Shown: piece by piece, positions 1 to 9,019 of the stretch | How the letters are laid out: each line of letters begins with the position of its first letter | Numbering within the stretch: position 1 is the first letter of the stretch | Source of the DNA: Hankyongella sp964404985 | Lineage (GTDB): Bacteria > Pseudomonadota > Alphaproteobacteria > Sphingomonadales > Sphingomonadaceae | Direction of reading: 5' to 3' | Length of the DNA stretch: 64,000 nucleotides | Assembly: GCA_964404985.1 (NCBI GenBank) | Contig: CAYOMD010000003.1 | Span: forward strand, 62,001-126,000 | Translations under genes and position numbers: made by a program | The notes under the pieces: generated by a model | Told to the model about the DNA's origin: nothing | Seen by the model: the letters and a program-made list of their open reading frames with translations, nothing else | The model's database searches: none

Positions 1-1510
1 GGCGGTTCAGCGAATTGCATTGATACTGCGGTTGCCGCGGCCCAAGCACAACAGAACGCACAGCTGGCGAATGCAGGAACGAGATGTCCGTCGAACTCAG
101 CAGAATTATCCGATCATCGGAGCGTAGGGGGACATCGGAGCCTTTGGAAAACACCGAAACCAGACTGGCTCCATCAAGGTAAGGCGTCGTCGTTTGTGGG
201 TCACGCCGCATCAATATGGCGAAAGGTGTGTAGGTATCCGTCTTGAGAGCGTCGATCGAGACCAGCAATTGCGCCAAGGTTCGCGCCTCAGTCAGGGCGC
301 GTAGGCCCGCTGCATCGGTATGACCGAGCAGCTCGACGACCCCTCTGGTCTGGCTGTAGCTGGGCACAACCGAGATGGCATCGCCCGCAAGAACCGGATC
401 TCTCGGCCGCAAAGAGACAGTGGCAAAGGCACCCTGGCTGGCGCGTACGCGCTGGGCGCTGGCGTTACTGCCGCCGGGCACAAGCTCTCCGCCCGCGATC
501 CTCAAGGCATCGTCCAGCGACACAGTGGCACCGGGACGCAGTTCGTAAATACCCGGCCGTACGACAGCGCCAGAGACGGCAAAGGTCGTACCAAGTGCCG
601 GGACGATAATCCTGTCCCCGTCCTGCAATTTCACCTGGCCGCTGGTCCCGATCCCGAGCAGACCATAGAGGTCGAGGGGGATGACGCGCCCAGCGCGCTC
701 GATGCGCAGGGCACGCAAAGTGCCGCTGCGACGTATGCCGCCGGCGCGGCTCAGCGCGGAGACGGCATCGCTCAGCGCCGTCATCCGGTACTGACCGGGG
801 CGCAGCACCTCACCTGCAACCGTAACAGCGATGGAGCGCACACCGCCCAAGGAGACATAAGCCTCGGTGCCGATCATGACGCGGCGAGTCGATCCTTCAA
901 TTTCGTTACGCACTTGTCCTAATGTTCTGCCAAGTGCGGAGATCGGCGGAAAGTCCTGAATATTGACTGTTCCAGCGCGGTCGACCCGAACAGTAGAAGA
1001 GCGTGACGTCGGCCCCTGAAAGACAATCACGAGCTCGTCACCGACACCCAGAACGTAGCTGTCGTCAACGCGCCCGGTCACCGGTTCTCCGGGCTGGCTG
1101 TTGCGAAACAGGTCGTAGCCGAACTGCTCAAGCTTCTGGTTGGAGAGGCGTTTGCGATATGACTCCTCGATAGGGGTCGGCTGGCGCAACGTGGAGAGCT
1201 GATCACGCGCTATGGCAGAGCGTAGTTCCAGCTCCTCTGGAGTCAGGGTCGGTGCAATCGTATTGGCATCGCCGCGAGAAAGGTCGCGCCCTTCATCGTT
1301 CGTGCCTGAGGTTTGCGCGTTGGTTCCGCCGGACTTCAGGAATTGATCAACCAGTGCGGGATCGAGAGTCTGTGCCGCCGCCTGCAGTGAGACGGTACCC
1401 AGCGTCGCCATCAGGACCCCGAAAACAACCAGTCGCAGCAGAAAAGATGTGCTGAGCGGTTGGTGAGTGATGGGGAGAGTTGCGCTCCATGGGCGCGTAT
1501 GTGCTGTCAT
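1..1510 (-). CDS. Polysaccharide export protein, SLBB type (3' end outside window)
   Basis: Reading the minus strand from ATG at 1510 gives one open frame that runs off the window at position 1, so the C-terminus is missing. The N-terminus has a hydrophobic export signal (about residues 18-38, ending near LQAAAQT). A Poly_export core follows, with YVLGVGDEL at residues 152-160, and then SLBB-like stretches such as VTVAGEVLRPGQYRM and FAVSGAVVRPGIYEL. Proteins of this family (Wza-like) form or extend the outer-membrane channel for exopolysaccharide or capsule export. An in-frame ATG six bases upstream (1516) is an alternative start; neither has a clear ribosome site. Few polysaccharide genes lie nearby; the only other one seen is the Wzi-like gene at 11955-13451. 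The family call is firm, the polymer is unknown. Confidence 0.88.
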   Translation of the reverse strand, partial: MTAHTRPWSATLPITHQPLSTSFLLRLVVFGVLMATLGTVSLQAAAQTLDPALVDQFLKSGGTNAQTSGTNDEGRDLSRGDANTIAPTLTPEELELRSAIARDQLSTLRQPTPIEESYRKRLSNQKLEQFGYDLFRNSQPGEPVTGRVDDSYVLGVGDELVIVFQGPTSRSSTVRVDRAGTVNIQDFPPISALGRTLGQVRNEIEGSTRRVMIGTEAYVSLGGVRSIAVTVAGEVLRPGQYRMTALSDAVSALSRAGGIRRSGTLRALRIERAGRVIPLDLYGLLGIGTSGQVKLQDGDRIIVPALGTTFAVSGAVVRPGIYELRPGATVSLDDALRIAGGELVPGGSNASAQRVRASQGAFATVSLRPRDPVLAGDAISVVPSYSQTRGVVELLGHTDAAGLRALTEARTLAQLLVSIDALKTDTYTPFAILMRRDPQTTTPYLDGASLVSVFSKGSDVPLRSDDRIILLSSTDISFLHSPAVRSVVLGPRQPQYQCNSLNR

Positions 1511-1601
1511 TATCATGCTCTATATGCGCCGTTCGGCTTGAATGTGCGGTCTAGTCAGGCACCCGGGTTGCGTCAAGGAAGGCTGCCCAGGCGCCCCAAA
1601 A

Positions 1602-2462
1602 TTACCGCAAACGGCACACGTGCGACCATGTTTGCGGAAATGCTGTTGAAATGCTGGCCTTGGCGGACTCTGCGCTGAGTCTATCCCCATAGAGGGCAAA
1701 GCAAGTAGGGCCAGACCCCGAAAGACGCACGAGCGCTGCGTTATCCCTCTGGCCCAGCGCCTTCAGCAACGGGGGGAGGACAGGATTAATCGCACATGCC
1801 GGCGGTGCCAGGTCATTCCCCAGCGCAGATATCTCGTGCAGACTCCACAAGGGGCGCCCTGCATCGGCAAGCGAGCCCGTGAACGCCGCGCCACTGTCCT
1901 TGTATGCTTGAAAGACCGCCGGCGTGGGCATCGGCTCCGGTGGCTTGACCAGCAACACCCATGGCCGAGTATCGATGGCTGTGGGGGAGAGGCGCTCGCC
2001 CACACCCTGGCCGAGGCAGGTTTGAGACCACACACAGGCGGGTACGTCCGCGCCGATCCCTGCTGCCATATTCGCAAGTTCGCCCATAGGCAGGCCTAGA
2101 CCGAACATGCGATTGAGCAGGCGCAAGGCAGCGGCAGCATCCGCGGACCCGCCGCCAAGACCCGCCGCTACCGGGATGTTCTTGGTAATCCGGATATGCA
2201 GTTTGGGTAAGGCCTGCCCGAAAAGTGTGGCCGCTGCACGATGAACCAGACTATCGCCCTCACCGGCCAGGGAAAATGCCTGTGGTCCATCAACTGTCAC
2301 GCAAAAGGTATCAGCCGGCTCGGCCATGAGTTCGTCTCCGAAATCGACGAACGCAAACAGGCTCTCCAGCAGGTGATATCCGTCAGTCCGGCGCCCGACG
2401 ATATGCAGGAAGAGGTTGATCTTGGCCGGGGCAAATTCCCGGTTCGGCGCGAGTACGGACAT
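1602..2462 (-). CDS. ispE: 4-diphosphocytidyl-2-C-methyl-D-erythritol kinase
   Basis: This cytosolic GHMP-family kinase phosphorylates CDP-methylerythritol with ATP in the MEP isoprenoid pathway. At 286 residues it has normal length. The N-terminal APAKINLFLHI signature, the GHMP ATP loop AAGLGGGSADAAA at about residues 99-111, and the C-terminal GSGPTCFALY motif are all present. The open frame extends upstream to 2675 inside the next gene, but ATG at 2462 places the conserved N-terminus correctly and lies 10 bases after the TPR gene's stop codon. It is therefore probably co-transcribed with the TPR and ETF-QO genes upstream. Confidence 0.96.
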   Translation of the reverse strand: MSVLAPNREFAPAKINLFLHIVGRRTDGYHLLESLFAFVDFGDELMAEPADTFCVTVDGPQAFSLAGEGDSLVHRAAATLFGQALPKLHIRITKNIPVAAGLGGGSADAAAALRLLNRMFGLGLPMGELANMAAGIGADVPACVWSQTCLGQGVGERLSPTAIDTRPWVLLVKPPEPMPTPAVFQAYKDSGAAFTGSLADAGRPLWSLHEISALGNDLAPPACAINPVLPPLLKALGQRDNAALVRLSGSGPTCFALYGDRLSAESAKASISTAFPQTWSHVCRLR

Positions 2463-2472
2463 AGAGATGGCT

Positions 2473-4167
2473 TCAGCTTGGTCGATCAGACTGGTCGGCC
2501 AGTCCGAAAAGGATCTTCTCATCCAGGCGAGACACCTGCTCCGCCTCAGCTTCGAGAGCGCGGGCGGCATTCCAGCGGAACCGTGCCTCCAGCAGTCTGC
2601 CGACCCGCCAGTAGGCGTCCCCCAGATGCTCGTTGATGGTCGGATCGCCAGGCTCCACTGCGACCGCGCGCTCAAGCGTTGTTACTGCTGCGTCCCATTG
2701 TTTGGCCGTGAACTGTGCCCAGCCGAGAGAGTCTATGATAAATCCGTCGTCAGGGCGCTGGCGCAACGCGGCCTCGATCATGGAGCGGCCCTCGGTCATG
2801 TTGCTCCCGCGGTCGATAAATGAATACCCGAGATAGTTGAGCACGTTCGGTTCATTGGGCTGAAGGCGTAGCGCCAGCCTGAGGTCGCGCTCCGCCTCCG
2901 GCCAGCGCTTCAGCCGCTCCAGGGTCATGCCGCGCAGATAGTATAGGCCCCAATCTCCCTGCTCAGGCTGGCCAGACAGTGTGACCGCCTTGTCATAGGC
3001 GATCAGCGCTTTGTCGTAGGCGCTGCTGTTCCGGTGGAGATCGCCAAGCCCGACCCAGAGCTCGATTCGATCCGGCGAGCGCTCCACTGCCCGCTCAAGC
3101 ATCGCGACGGCATCCTGCGCTCCGGTGGTATCGCGCGCGACATCCGCCCGGGTCAGCCATACCCGTGTATTGGTGATCGACGTCTCCTTCAGGGAGTCGA
3201 GGGCCATCCTGGCACCACGCACATCGCCGCTGGTGCGCAGCAGATCCGCGAGTATCAGCGCGGCCTCATCAAGGTCCGGCGCGATATAGCGGGCCATGCG
3301 TGCGTAATGGATGGCAATCGGCGTTGCCTGTTGACGGCCGAGATCGGCGGCAATCCGCAGCAGAACCTCCGCGACCCCTTCCTGCGGCGTTGACACCAGG
3401 CTGCGCACTTTCTTGTTCGCGCGCAGGCGTTCGATCGCGTCGCTCAAGCGACCGTCGCTCTGCCAACCCTCCAGGCTCTGGGCTTCGGCCAGCGCGGTCT
3501 TGCTATCTTCAGCCGCCTGGATTGCGGCGAGCAAGTTGATCTTGGCGCGTGCACCGCTGGCAACGCCGGGCGGCACGATCCGGCGCAGCAGTAACTCCGC
3601 TTCCTTCTCGTCGCCGCTCGCCAGCTTCATGTAGGCCAGGTGCTCGCGGTAGTAGCTTTCGATAAAGCCGTCACCCTCGCCGGGCGCGATAAGCGCAAAG
3701 GCGTCCTGCTTTTCACCGGATCCATAGATGGCCCAGGCCTTGATGATCGTGCCGACCAGCGACTCGATCCCCTGTGCCGGCAGTTGTTCGGCCAGTACAG
3801 ATGCATCTTCCCACTTTCCAAGCCGTACAGCCTCGACCGTGCGCAGGATGGTCAGCGTGCCGAAACTTTCATCGTCTTTTGCCAGTGTCTGGCCGATCTT
3901 CAACGCCGTGGCGATTTCGCCTGACCCCAGAGCCAGCTCGAAAGTCCTGCGCTGAAGCACACGGTTGTCCGGCGTGTAACGCAGTGCACGGGTGAAATAG
4001 TCGGTCGCCTGCTGCAGATCCACCTGCGCCCAGGCATGGCGACCCTGGACATATTCATTGAGGCCGGAGCGGTAGTTGCTGGCGAACAGGCTGGCCGGCG
4101 CGCGTGCGCAAGCTGGCGAGGCTGTCAGCAGCAGCACGAGCAAGGCGTTTGATGTCAGTCTCTTCAT
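2473..4167 (-). CDS. Exported tetratricopeptide-repeat protein
   Basis: The protein has 564 residues and starts at ATG 4167 with a typical signal peptide (MKRL followed by a hydrophobic run ending near PACARA). The rest is almost wholly helical TPR repeats. The first is around residues 40-75 (DYFTRALRYTPDNRVLQ), and the clearest are near the C-terminus (AYDKAVTLSG, AERDLRLALRLQPNEPN, TLERAVAVEPGDPTINEHLGD). TPR proteins act as scaffolds and no catalytic motif is visible, so the partner is unknown; a periplasmic location is inferred from the signal. It sits between ETF-QO (21 bases upstream) and ispE (10 bases downstream). No strict lipobox is seen. An upstream in-frame start at 4236 would bury the signal and is rejected. 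Confidence 0.9.
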   Translation of the reverse strand: MKRLTSNALLVLLLTASPACARAPASLFASNYRSGLNEYVQGRHAWAQVDLQQATDYFTRALRYTPDNRVLQRRTFELALGSGEIATALKIGQTLAKDDESFGTLTILRTVEAVRLGKWEDASVLAEQLPAQGIESLVGTIIKAWAIYGSGEKQDAFALIAPGEGDGFIESYYREHLAYMKLASGDEKEAELLLRRIVPPGVASGARAKINLLAAIQAAEDSKTALAEAQSLEGWQSDGRLSDAIERLRANKKVRSLVSTPQEGVAEVLLRIAADLGRQQATPIAIHYARMARYIAPDLDEAALILADLLRTSGDVRGARMALDSLKETSITNTRVWLTRADVARDTTGAQDAVAMLERAVERSPDRIELWVGLGDLHRNSSAYDKALIAYDKAVTLSGQPEQGDWGLYYLRGMTLERLKRWPEAERDLRLALRLQPNEPNVLNYLGYSFIDRGSNMTEGRSMIEAALRQRPDDGFIIDSLGWAQFTAKQWDAAVTTLERAVAVEPGDPTINEHLGDAYWRVGRLLEARFRWNAARALEAEAEQVSRLDEKILFGLADQSDRPS

Positions 4168-4187
4168 ATCGCTCCGGCAATCACGCC

Positions 4188-5840
4188 TTACATGTTCGGA
4201 TATGTCGGCCCGCCCCCGCCTTCCGGGGCGATCCAACGGATATTCTGCGTCGGGTCCTTGATGTCACAGGTCTTGCAGTGGACGCAGTTTTGCGCGTTGA
4301 TCTGCAAGCGCGCATCAGCCCCGTCTGCATGCACAATCTCATACACACCGGCCGGGCAGTAGCGCTGCTCCGGCGCGTCGTACAGCGCCAGATTCACGCT
4401 GATCGGCACGGAGGCATCGCGCAGCGTCAAATGCACAGGCTGATCGTCTTCGTGGTTGGTGCCGGATAGATAGACCGACGACAGGCGGTCAAACGTTATC
4501 GTGCCGTCCGGCTTGGGATAGGCAATCTTCGGGCTTAGCTCCGCCTTGGAGAGCTGGCTGTGGTCCGGTTTGTGACCGAGTGTCCAGGGCACCAGGAACC
4601 CAAGCCCAAGCTCGTTCAGCCAAAGGTCCAGACCAGCATAGACCGTGCCCAGTAGAACGCCGAATTTCGCCAGCGCCGGGCGGGCGTTGCGCACGACAAA
4701 CAAGTCCTTGGCCACCCAGCTTTCCTCAAGCGCCTGCTGGTAAGCGTCCAGACTGGTGACAGCTTCCGCTGCAAGGGCATCGACCACGGCGTCCGCGGCC
4801 ATCATCCCCGACTTCATGGCATAATGGCTGCCCTTGATGCGTGGCACGTTGACGAAACCCGCCGCGCAGCCGAGCAGCGCGCCGCCGGGGAAACTCAGCT
4901 TCGGGATCGACTGATACCCGCCTTCATTGATGGCTCGTGCGCCGTAGGCCACGCGACGCCCGCCTTCCAGCAGAGGTTTGATGGCGGGGTGCAGCTTGAA
5001 CCGCTGCATCTCCTCATAGGGGGACAGATGCGGATTGTGATAGTCAAGCGCCACCACAAAACCGATGGCGAGCTGGTTGTTCTCCTGATGGTAGATGAAG
5101 CCGCCCCCTGCAACATCGCTGAGCGGCCAGCCCTGGGTGTGAATCACGGTGCCGGGCTTGTGCTTCTCCGGCGCGATGTCCCAGAGTTCCTTGATGCCGA
5201 TGGCATAGGTCTGCGGCTGAACACCGTCCCTGAGGTGGTACTTGGCGATGAGTTCCTGCGCGAGGTGCCCGCGCACGCCCTCAGCAATCAGGGTGTAGCG
5301 CCCCTCGATCGCCAGACCGGGCTGATAGGTCGGCTTTTGCGTGCCGTCCTTGGCGACCCCCATGTCCCCGGTGATGACCCCGCCGACAGAGCCATCCTCG
5401 CGATAGAGCAGCTGGGCGGCCGAAAAACCGGGAAACAGATCGACGCCAAGTGCTTCCGCCTGCTCGCCAAGCCACCGGCAGAAATTGCCAAGCGAGAAGG
5501 TGTAGCATCCGCTATTCCCCATCAGCGGCGGCAAAAGCATGTGCGGCAGGGAGTATTTTTTCTGCTCTGTCAGTACCCAGTGCTCGGTCTTGGTGACCGG
5601 AACACCCATCGGCGCACCGCGGGATTGCCAGTCCGGCAACAGCTCGTCGAGCGCCTTGGGATCGAAGACCGCGCCGGAGAGAATATGCGCACCGATTTCA
5701 GACCCCTTCTCCAGAAGACACACGCTGATCTCGCGACCGAGCGCTTGCGCTTTCTGCTTGATGCGAATTGCCGCTGACAGCCCGGCTGGGCCGCCCCCAA
5801 CAACGACGACATCGTAGGTCATTGTCTCGCGTTCTGTCAT
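4188..5840 (-). CDS. Electron transfer flavoprotein:ubiquinone oxidoreductase
   Basis: This FAD and [4Fe-4S] enzyme passes electrons from electron transfer flavoprotein (fatty-acid and amino-acid dehydrogenases) to ubiquinone at the inner membrane. The 550-residue length is normal. The FAD-binding GGGPAGLSAA begins at residue 15. The cluster cysteines are visible at 495 (CPAGVYE) and at 519, 522 and 525 (CVHCKTC), followed by the family ending DPTQNIRWI. The start at 5840 is preceded by GGGGAA about eight bases away; an internal ATG at 5822 also fits. It reads divergently from the uracil-DNA glycosylase gene across a 149-base spacer and heads the run TPR-ispE. Confidence 0.96.
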   Translation of the reverse strand: MTERETMTYDVVVVGGGPAGLSAAIRIKQKAQALGREISVCLLEKGSEIGAHILSGAVFDPKALDELLPDWQSRGAPMGVPVTKTEHWVLTEQKKYSLPHMLLPPLMGNSGCYTFSLGNFCRWLGEQAEALGVDLFPGFSAAQLLYREDGSVGGVITGDMGVAKDGTQKPTYQPGLAIEGRYTLIAEGVRGHLAQELIAKYHLRDGVQPQTYAIGIKELWDIAPEKHKPGTVIHTQGWPLSDVAGGGFIYHQENNQLAIGFVVALDYHNPHLSPYEEMQRFKLHPAIKPLLEGGRRVAYGARAINEGGYQSIPKLSFPGGALLGCAAGFVNVPRIKGSHYAMKSGMMAADAVVDALAAEAVTSLDAYQQALEESWVAKDLFVVRNARPALAKFGVLLGTVYAGLDLWLNELGLGFLVPWTLGHKPDHSQLSKAELSPKIAYPKPDGTITFDRLSSVYLSGTNHEDDQPVHLTLRDASVPISVNLALYDAPEQRYCPAGVYEIVHADGADARLQINAQNCVHCKTCDIKDPTQNIRWIAPEGGGGPTYPNM

Positions 5841-5989
5841 TGCCGCATTCCCCGATTGTTGTTGGTCTTGTCTTTGCCACTCTGAGCCAAAGCTTTATGC
5901 GAGCCAAGGGGACGTAATGTCCAGACCTGCGACTTTTTCTGCCTGCAATGGGTTGACCAGCCCTTGCAGAATTGACCACAGTCCCCGCC

Positions 5990-6772
5990 ATGACGCCTAT
6001 GATCAGTCATGAGCAGGCCGCCAGTGCGCTCGCATGGTGGCTGGAGGCGGGCTGGGACACCGCCATCGACCCTGAAGCCCGCCAGTTCGGCGTGCCACGA
6101 CCGGTGACGTCCCCGCAAAAGCCTGACGACGGTCACGCCATTACCGGAGCAGCACACCCTGAGCCTGCATACACCGATCTGTCCGGCGTGCAGGACCTTG
6201 CCGCGCTCAAAGCCTATATCTCCGCCTACGAGGGTTGCCCGCTGAAAAAAACGGCAACCAGCACGGTGATCGCAGACGGTCTGGCAGGAGCACCCCTTAT
6301 GGTGATCGGCGAAGCCCCCGGCGCCGAGGAAGATCGTCAGGGCCTGCCTTTCGTCGGCCCGGCAGGACAGTTGCTGGATCAGATGCTCGCAGCCGTCGGT
6401 TATAGCCGCACCCACACAGCACCGGAAAAGGCCGCCTACATCACCAACATCGTGTTCTGGCGCCCGCTCGGCAACCGGGACCCCAACAGCGCAGAGATTG
6501 CATCCTGCCTGCCCATCACCATGCGGCACATCGAACTCGCCCGGCCACGGGCCATTCTGGCCCTCGGCAATGTTGCTGCCAAAACGCTGCTGGCGACGGA
6601 GACCGGCATCACGCGCCTGCGCGGCAACTGGGGAGAGATCAGCCTGAATGGCATCGCCTACGCCGTGTTGCCGACCTATCATCCCGCCTTTCTGCTACGC
6701 AAACCGGCCAGCAAGGCACAGGCCTGGGCAGATATGCTGGCGCTCAAGACCTTTCTGGAACGCACTGCATGA
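5990..6772 (+). CDS. Uracil-DNA glycosylase family 4-like protein
   Basis: The 260-residue protein belongs to the superfamily that removes uracil from DNA. The active-site motif GEAPGAEEDRQGLPFVGPAG and the C-terminal TYHPAFLLRKP loop are both intact. A low-complexity N-terminal region of about 75 residues precedes the fold. The family-4 enzymes described carry a [4Fe-4S] cluster bound by four cysteines, with a C-x2-C pair near the first helix. Here only one Cys is seen in that place (EGCPLKKT), plus SCLP further on, so the usual ligand set looks incomplete. The start was taken as ATG 5990; TTG 5972 and ATG 5999 are in frame. The stop overlaps the next gene's start by four bases. Confidence 0.88.
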   Translation: MTPMISHEQAASALAWWLEAGWDTAIDPEARQFGVPRPVTSPQKPDDGHAITGAAHPEPAYTDLSGVQDLAALKAYISAYEGCPLKKTATSTVIADGLAGAPLMVIGEAPGAEEDRQGLPFVGPAGQLLDQMLAAVGYSRTHTAPEKAAYITNIVFWRPLGNRDPNSAEIASCLPITMRHIELARPRAILALGNVAAKTLLATETGITRLRGNWGEISLNGIAYAVLPTYHPAFLLRKPASKAQAWADMLALKTFLERTA

Positions 6773-8460
6773 GGCGCGTGCTGGTACTGACATTGTGCCT
6801 TCTGGCAAGCGAGGCACAAGCGCAGTCTGCCGGAGACCTGCCGACACTTGTGCGCGCCGGGGACGCCAGCCGCGCCCGTCAGGCCTTTGATCTGATTGAC
6901 CAGCGCAAGACCAAGGCGGCACGCGCGCTACTGCCGGACTTGCAAGGCCCGCTGCGTCAAACGGTGGAGGCTGAACTCATCCTTCAGGGAGCGTTCCGGC
7001 CTGATGACCTTAATGCCTGGCTTGCCGCCAACGGCGATGCCCCTCAAGCGGCTGCAATCGCGCGGCGCGCCGGGATCGCTGCAGCCGATATGCCGCCGAC
7101 CATTGCCGAGCCCAAACCCCGCTTCGGCGCGGGCCAGGACCCCGGCGGCACCAACAGGCAATTCAGCCGTCTCCTTGAGCCGCTGCTGGACTCCGAGCGC
7201 CCGGCCGAGGCAGAGGAACAATGGCGCAAACTGGCCGCCCAACCCGGCATTCCCGATTGGGTTTTCAGTTACTGGGCCTACAAAATCGCCTGGAGATATT
7301 ACATCGCCGGGCAGGACGATGCCGCAGCCCGTCTGGGCGCCGAAGGGGGTGCAAGACACTGTTGGGAGGCCGGTGCCGCACTCTGGGTCGCAGGGCTTGC
7401 ACACTGGCGCAAGGACGACCCGGCATCGGCCTTTGGGCACTTTCAGACGATCCTCAACCGGCCCGGCATTTCTGACGATTTGCAGAGTGCCGCCGGATTC
7501 TGGGCGGCGCGCGCCGCGTTCTCAGCCGGTATGCCGCACCGGATCACCGCTTTGCTGGATCATGCTGGCCGGTACCCGGAGACCATGTATGGCCTGCTGG
7601 CGTTGCGCACGCTTGGCTTTACGCCACGCTTCGATTGGGATCCGCCGGACTTCATCCATGCCGACTGGAACCAGCTATCAGCCGTGCCTGGTGCGCGCCG
7701 GGCCGTGGCGCTCGCGCAGATCGGCCAGCTCAGCCGCGCAGATCGGGAGCTGCGATTCCTAGCAAGCCGGGTTGACCCGCAGAACTTCGATGCACTGGTG
7801 CGACTGGCGGCGGTGCTAAACCTGCCAGCCACCCAGTACTGGCTGTCCCAGCGCACGCCGGCTGGCCAGACGCCGCCGATGTCCGGGCGGTATCCAGCCC
7901 CCAACTGGACACCGCACGGCGGCTGGCGCGTCGATCAGGCGCTGGTCTATGCGTTCGCGCTCCAGGAGTCGCGCTTTGTCACCCACGCGGTAAGCCGGGC
8001 CGGCGCGCGCGGCGTCATGCAGCTCATGCCGGGTACGGCGCGGATGATGCAGGCAAACGGCGATGCCGAGGCGCACTTGCGCGACCCCGAGTTCAACCTG
8101 GAACTTGGCCAGCGCTACCTGGAGACCTTGCGCGACTCCGAGCCGACCCAGGGCCTGCTGCCCAAAGTCGTCGCCGCCTACAACGCCGGGCCGGGCAGTG
8201 TGCGGCGCTGGAATGACATGCTGAACGACCGGGATGATCCGTTGCTGTTCATCGAGTCGATCCCATTTGCGGAGACCCGGCATTACGTCGAGAAGGTGCT
8301 CGCCAACTACTGGCTCTATAGCCTGCGCCTCAAACAGCCGACCCCGAGCCTGGATGCCCTGGCGCGCAACCTCTGGCCGCGCTTTCCCGGCAGCCCGGGG
8401 CCTGCCGCCGTTGCGTCCAGCAAATTGAGGGCCGAGACTGCACAGACCGAAGGCATGTAG
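6769..8460 (+). CDS. Soluble lytic murein transglycosylase (Slt70-like)
   Basis: The enzyme cleaves the MurNAc-GlcNAc bond of peptidoglycan in the periplasm. It has 563 residues with a signal peptide (cut near EAQAQSAGD), a long alpha-superhelical middle region and a C-terminal SLT domain. The catalytic Glu is residue 400 in FALQESRF, followed by SRAGARGVMQLMPGTA and YNAGPGSVRRWN, all typical of the Slt fold. The start ATG overlaps the upstream stop codon in ATGA, so translation is probably coupled to the glycosylase gene, though the functions are not obviously linked. Confidence 0.95.
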   Translation: MRRVLVLTLCLLASEAQAQSAGDLPTLVRAGDASRARQAFDLIDQRKTKAARALLPDLQGPLRQTVEAELILQGAFRPDDLNAWLAANGDAPQAAAIARRAGIAAADMPPTIAEPKPRFGAGQDPGGTNRQFSRLLEPLLDSERPAEAEEQWRKLAAQPGIPDWVFSYWAYKIAWRYYIAGQDDAAARLGAEGGARHCWEAGAALWVAGLAHWRKDDPASAFGHFQTILNRPGISDDLQSAAGFWAARAAFSAGMPHRITALLDHAGRYPETMYGLLALRTLGFTPRFDWDPPDFIHADWNQLSAVPGARRAVALAQIGQLSRADRELRFLASRVDPQNFDALVRLAAVLNLPATQYWLSQRTPAGQTPPMSGRYPAPNWTPHGGWRVDQALVYAFALQESRFVTHAVSRAGARGVMQLMPGTARMMQANGDAEAHLRDPEFNLELGQRYLETLRDSEPTQGLLPKVVAAYNAGPGSVRRWNDMLNDRDDPLLFIESIPFAETRHYVEKVLANYWLYSLRLKQPTPSLDALARNLWPRFPGSPGPAAVASSKLRAETAQTEGM

Positions 8461-8473
8461 GAGAACACAGCCG

Positions 8474-9001
8474 ATGCCCCTTGATGAACGCTTGCCCTTC
8501 ATTCCAGTGCGAATTGCGGTCGCGACCATCTCGGACTCCCGCACACTCGAGACAGACACCTCCGGCGACACTCTGGTTGCGCGTCTGACCGCAGCCGGGC
8601 ACATTCTGGCCGATCGGGCGATCCTGAAAGACGATTCAGCACTGATCGCGGCACAGTTCCGCCAGTGGATCGCGGACCCGGAGGTTGAGATCGTCATCTC
8701 GACAGGCGGCACCGGGCTGACCGGGCGCGACGTGACGCCCGAGGCGCTGGCTCTCGTCATCGAGAAAGAGATTCCGGGCTTTGGCGAACTGTTCCGCTGG
8801 ATCAGCTTCCAGTCGATCGGCACATCAACCGTGCAGTCCCGCGCCATGGCCGGTGTGGCGGGCGGGACCTATCTGTTCGCGCTCCCCGGATCGACCGGGG
8901 CCGTGCGCGACGCCTGGGACCAGATCCTGGCCTTGCAGCTCGACGCCCGGCACCGGCCGTGCAATTTCGTCGAGCTGCTCCCGCGCCTGCGCGAACGCTA
9001 A
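8474..9001 (+). CDS. moaB: Molybdenum cofactor biosynthesis protein B
   Basis: The 175-residue protein is of the MoaB/MogA type, which binds molybdopterin and prepares it (by adenylylation in characterised members) for metal insertion. The N-terminal strand IAVATISDSR, the central STGGTGLTGRDVTPEA loop and the ALPGSTGAVRDAWD motif are diagnostic. It starts 13 bases after the transglycosylase stop with AGGAGA just upstream, so it belongs to the same transcription unit. No other molybdenum-cofactor gene lies in the window. Confidence 0.94.
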   Translation: MPLDERLPFIPVRIAVATISDSRTLETDTSGDTLVARLTAAGHILADRAILKDDSALIAAQFRQWIADPEVEIVISTGGTGLTGRDVTPEALALVIEKEIPGFGELFRWISFQSIGTSTVQSRAMAGVAGGTYLFALPGSTGAVRDAWDQILALQLDARHRPCNFVELLPRLRER

Positions 9002-9019
9002 AACCATGGAGGCACCCAC

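Noticed and set aside
320..922. Plus-strand reading frame of 200 codons
   Set aside because: It lies opposite the SLBB export gene, whose minus-strand frame gives clear domains. The plus frame has no recognisable motif.
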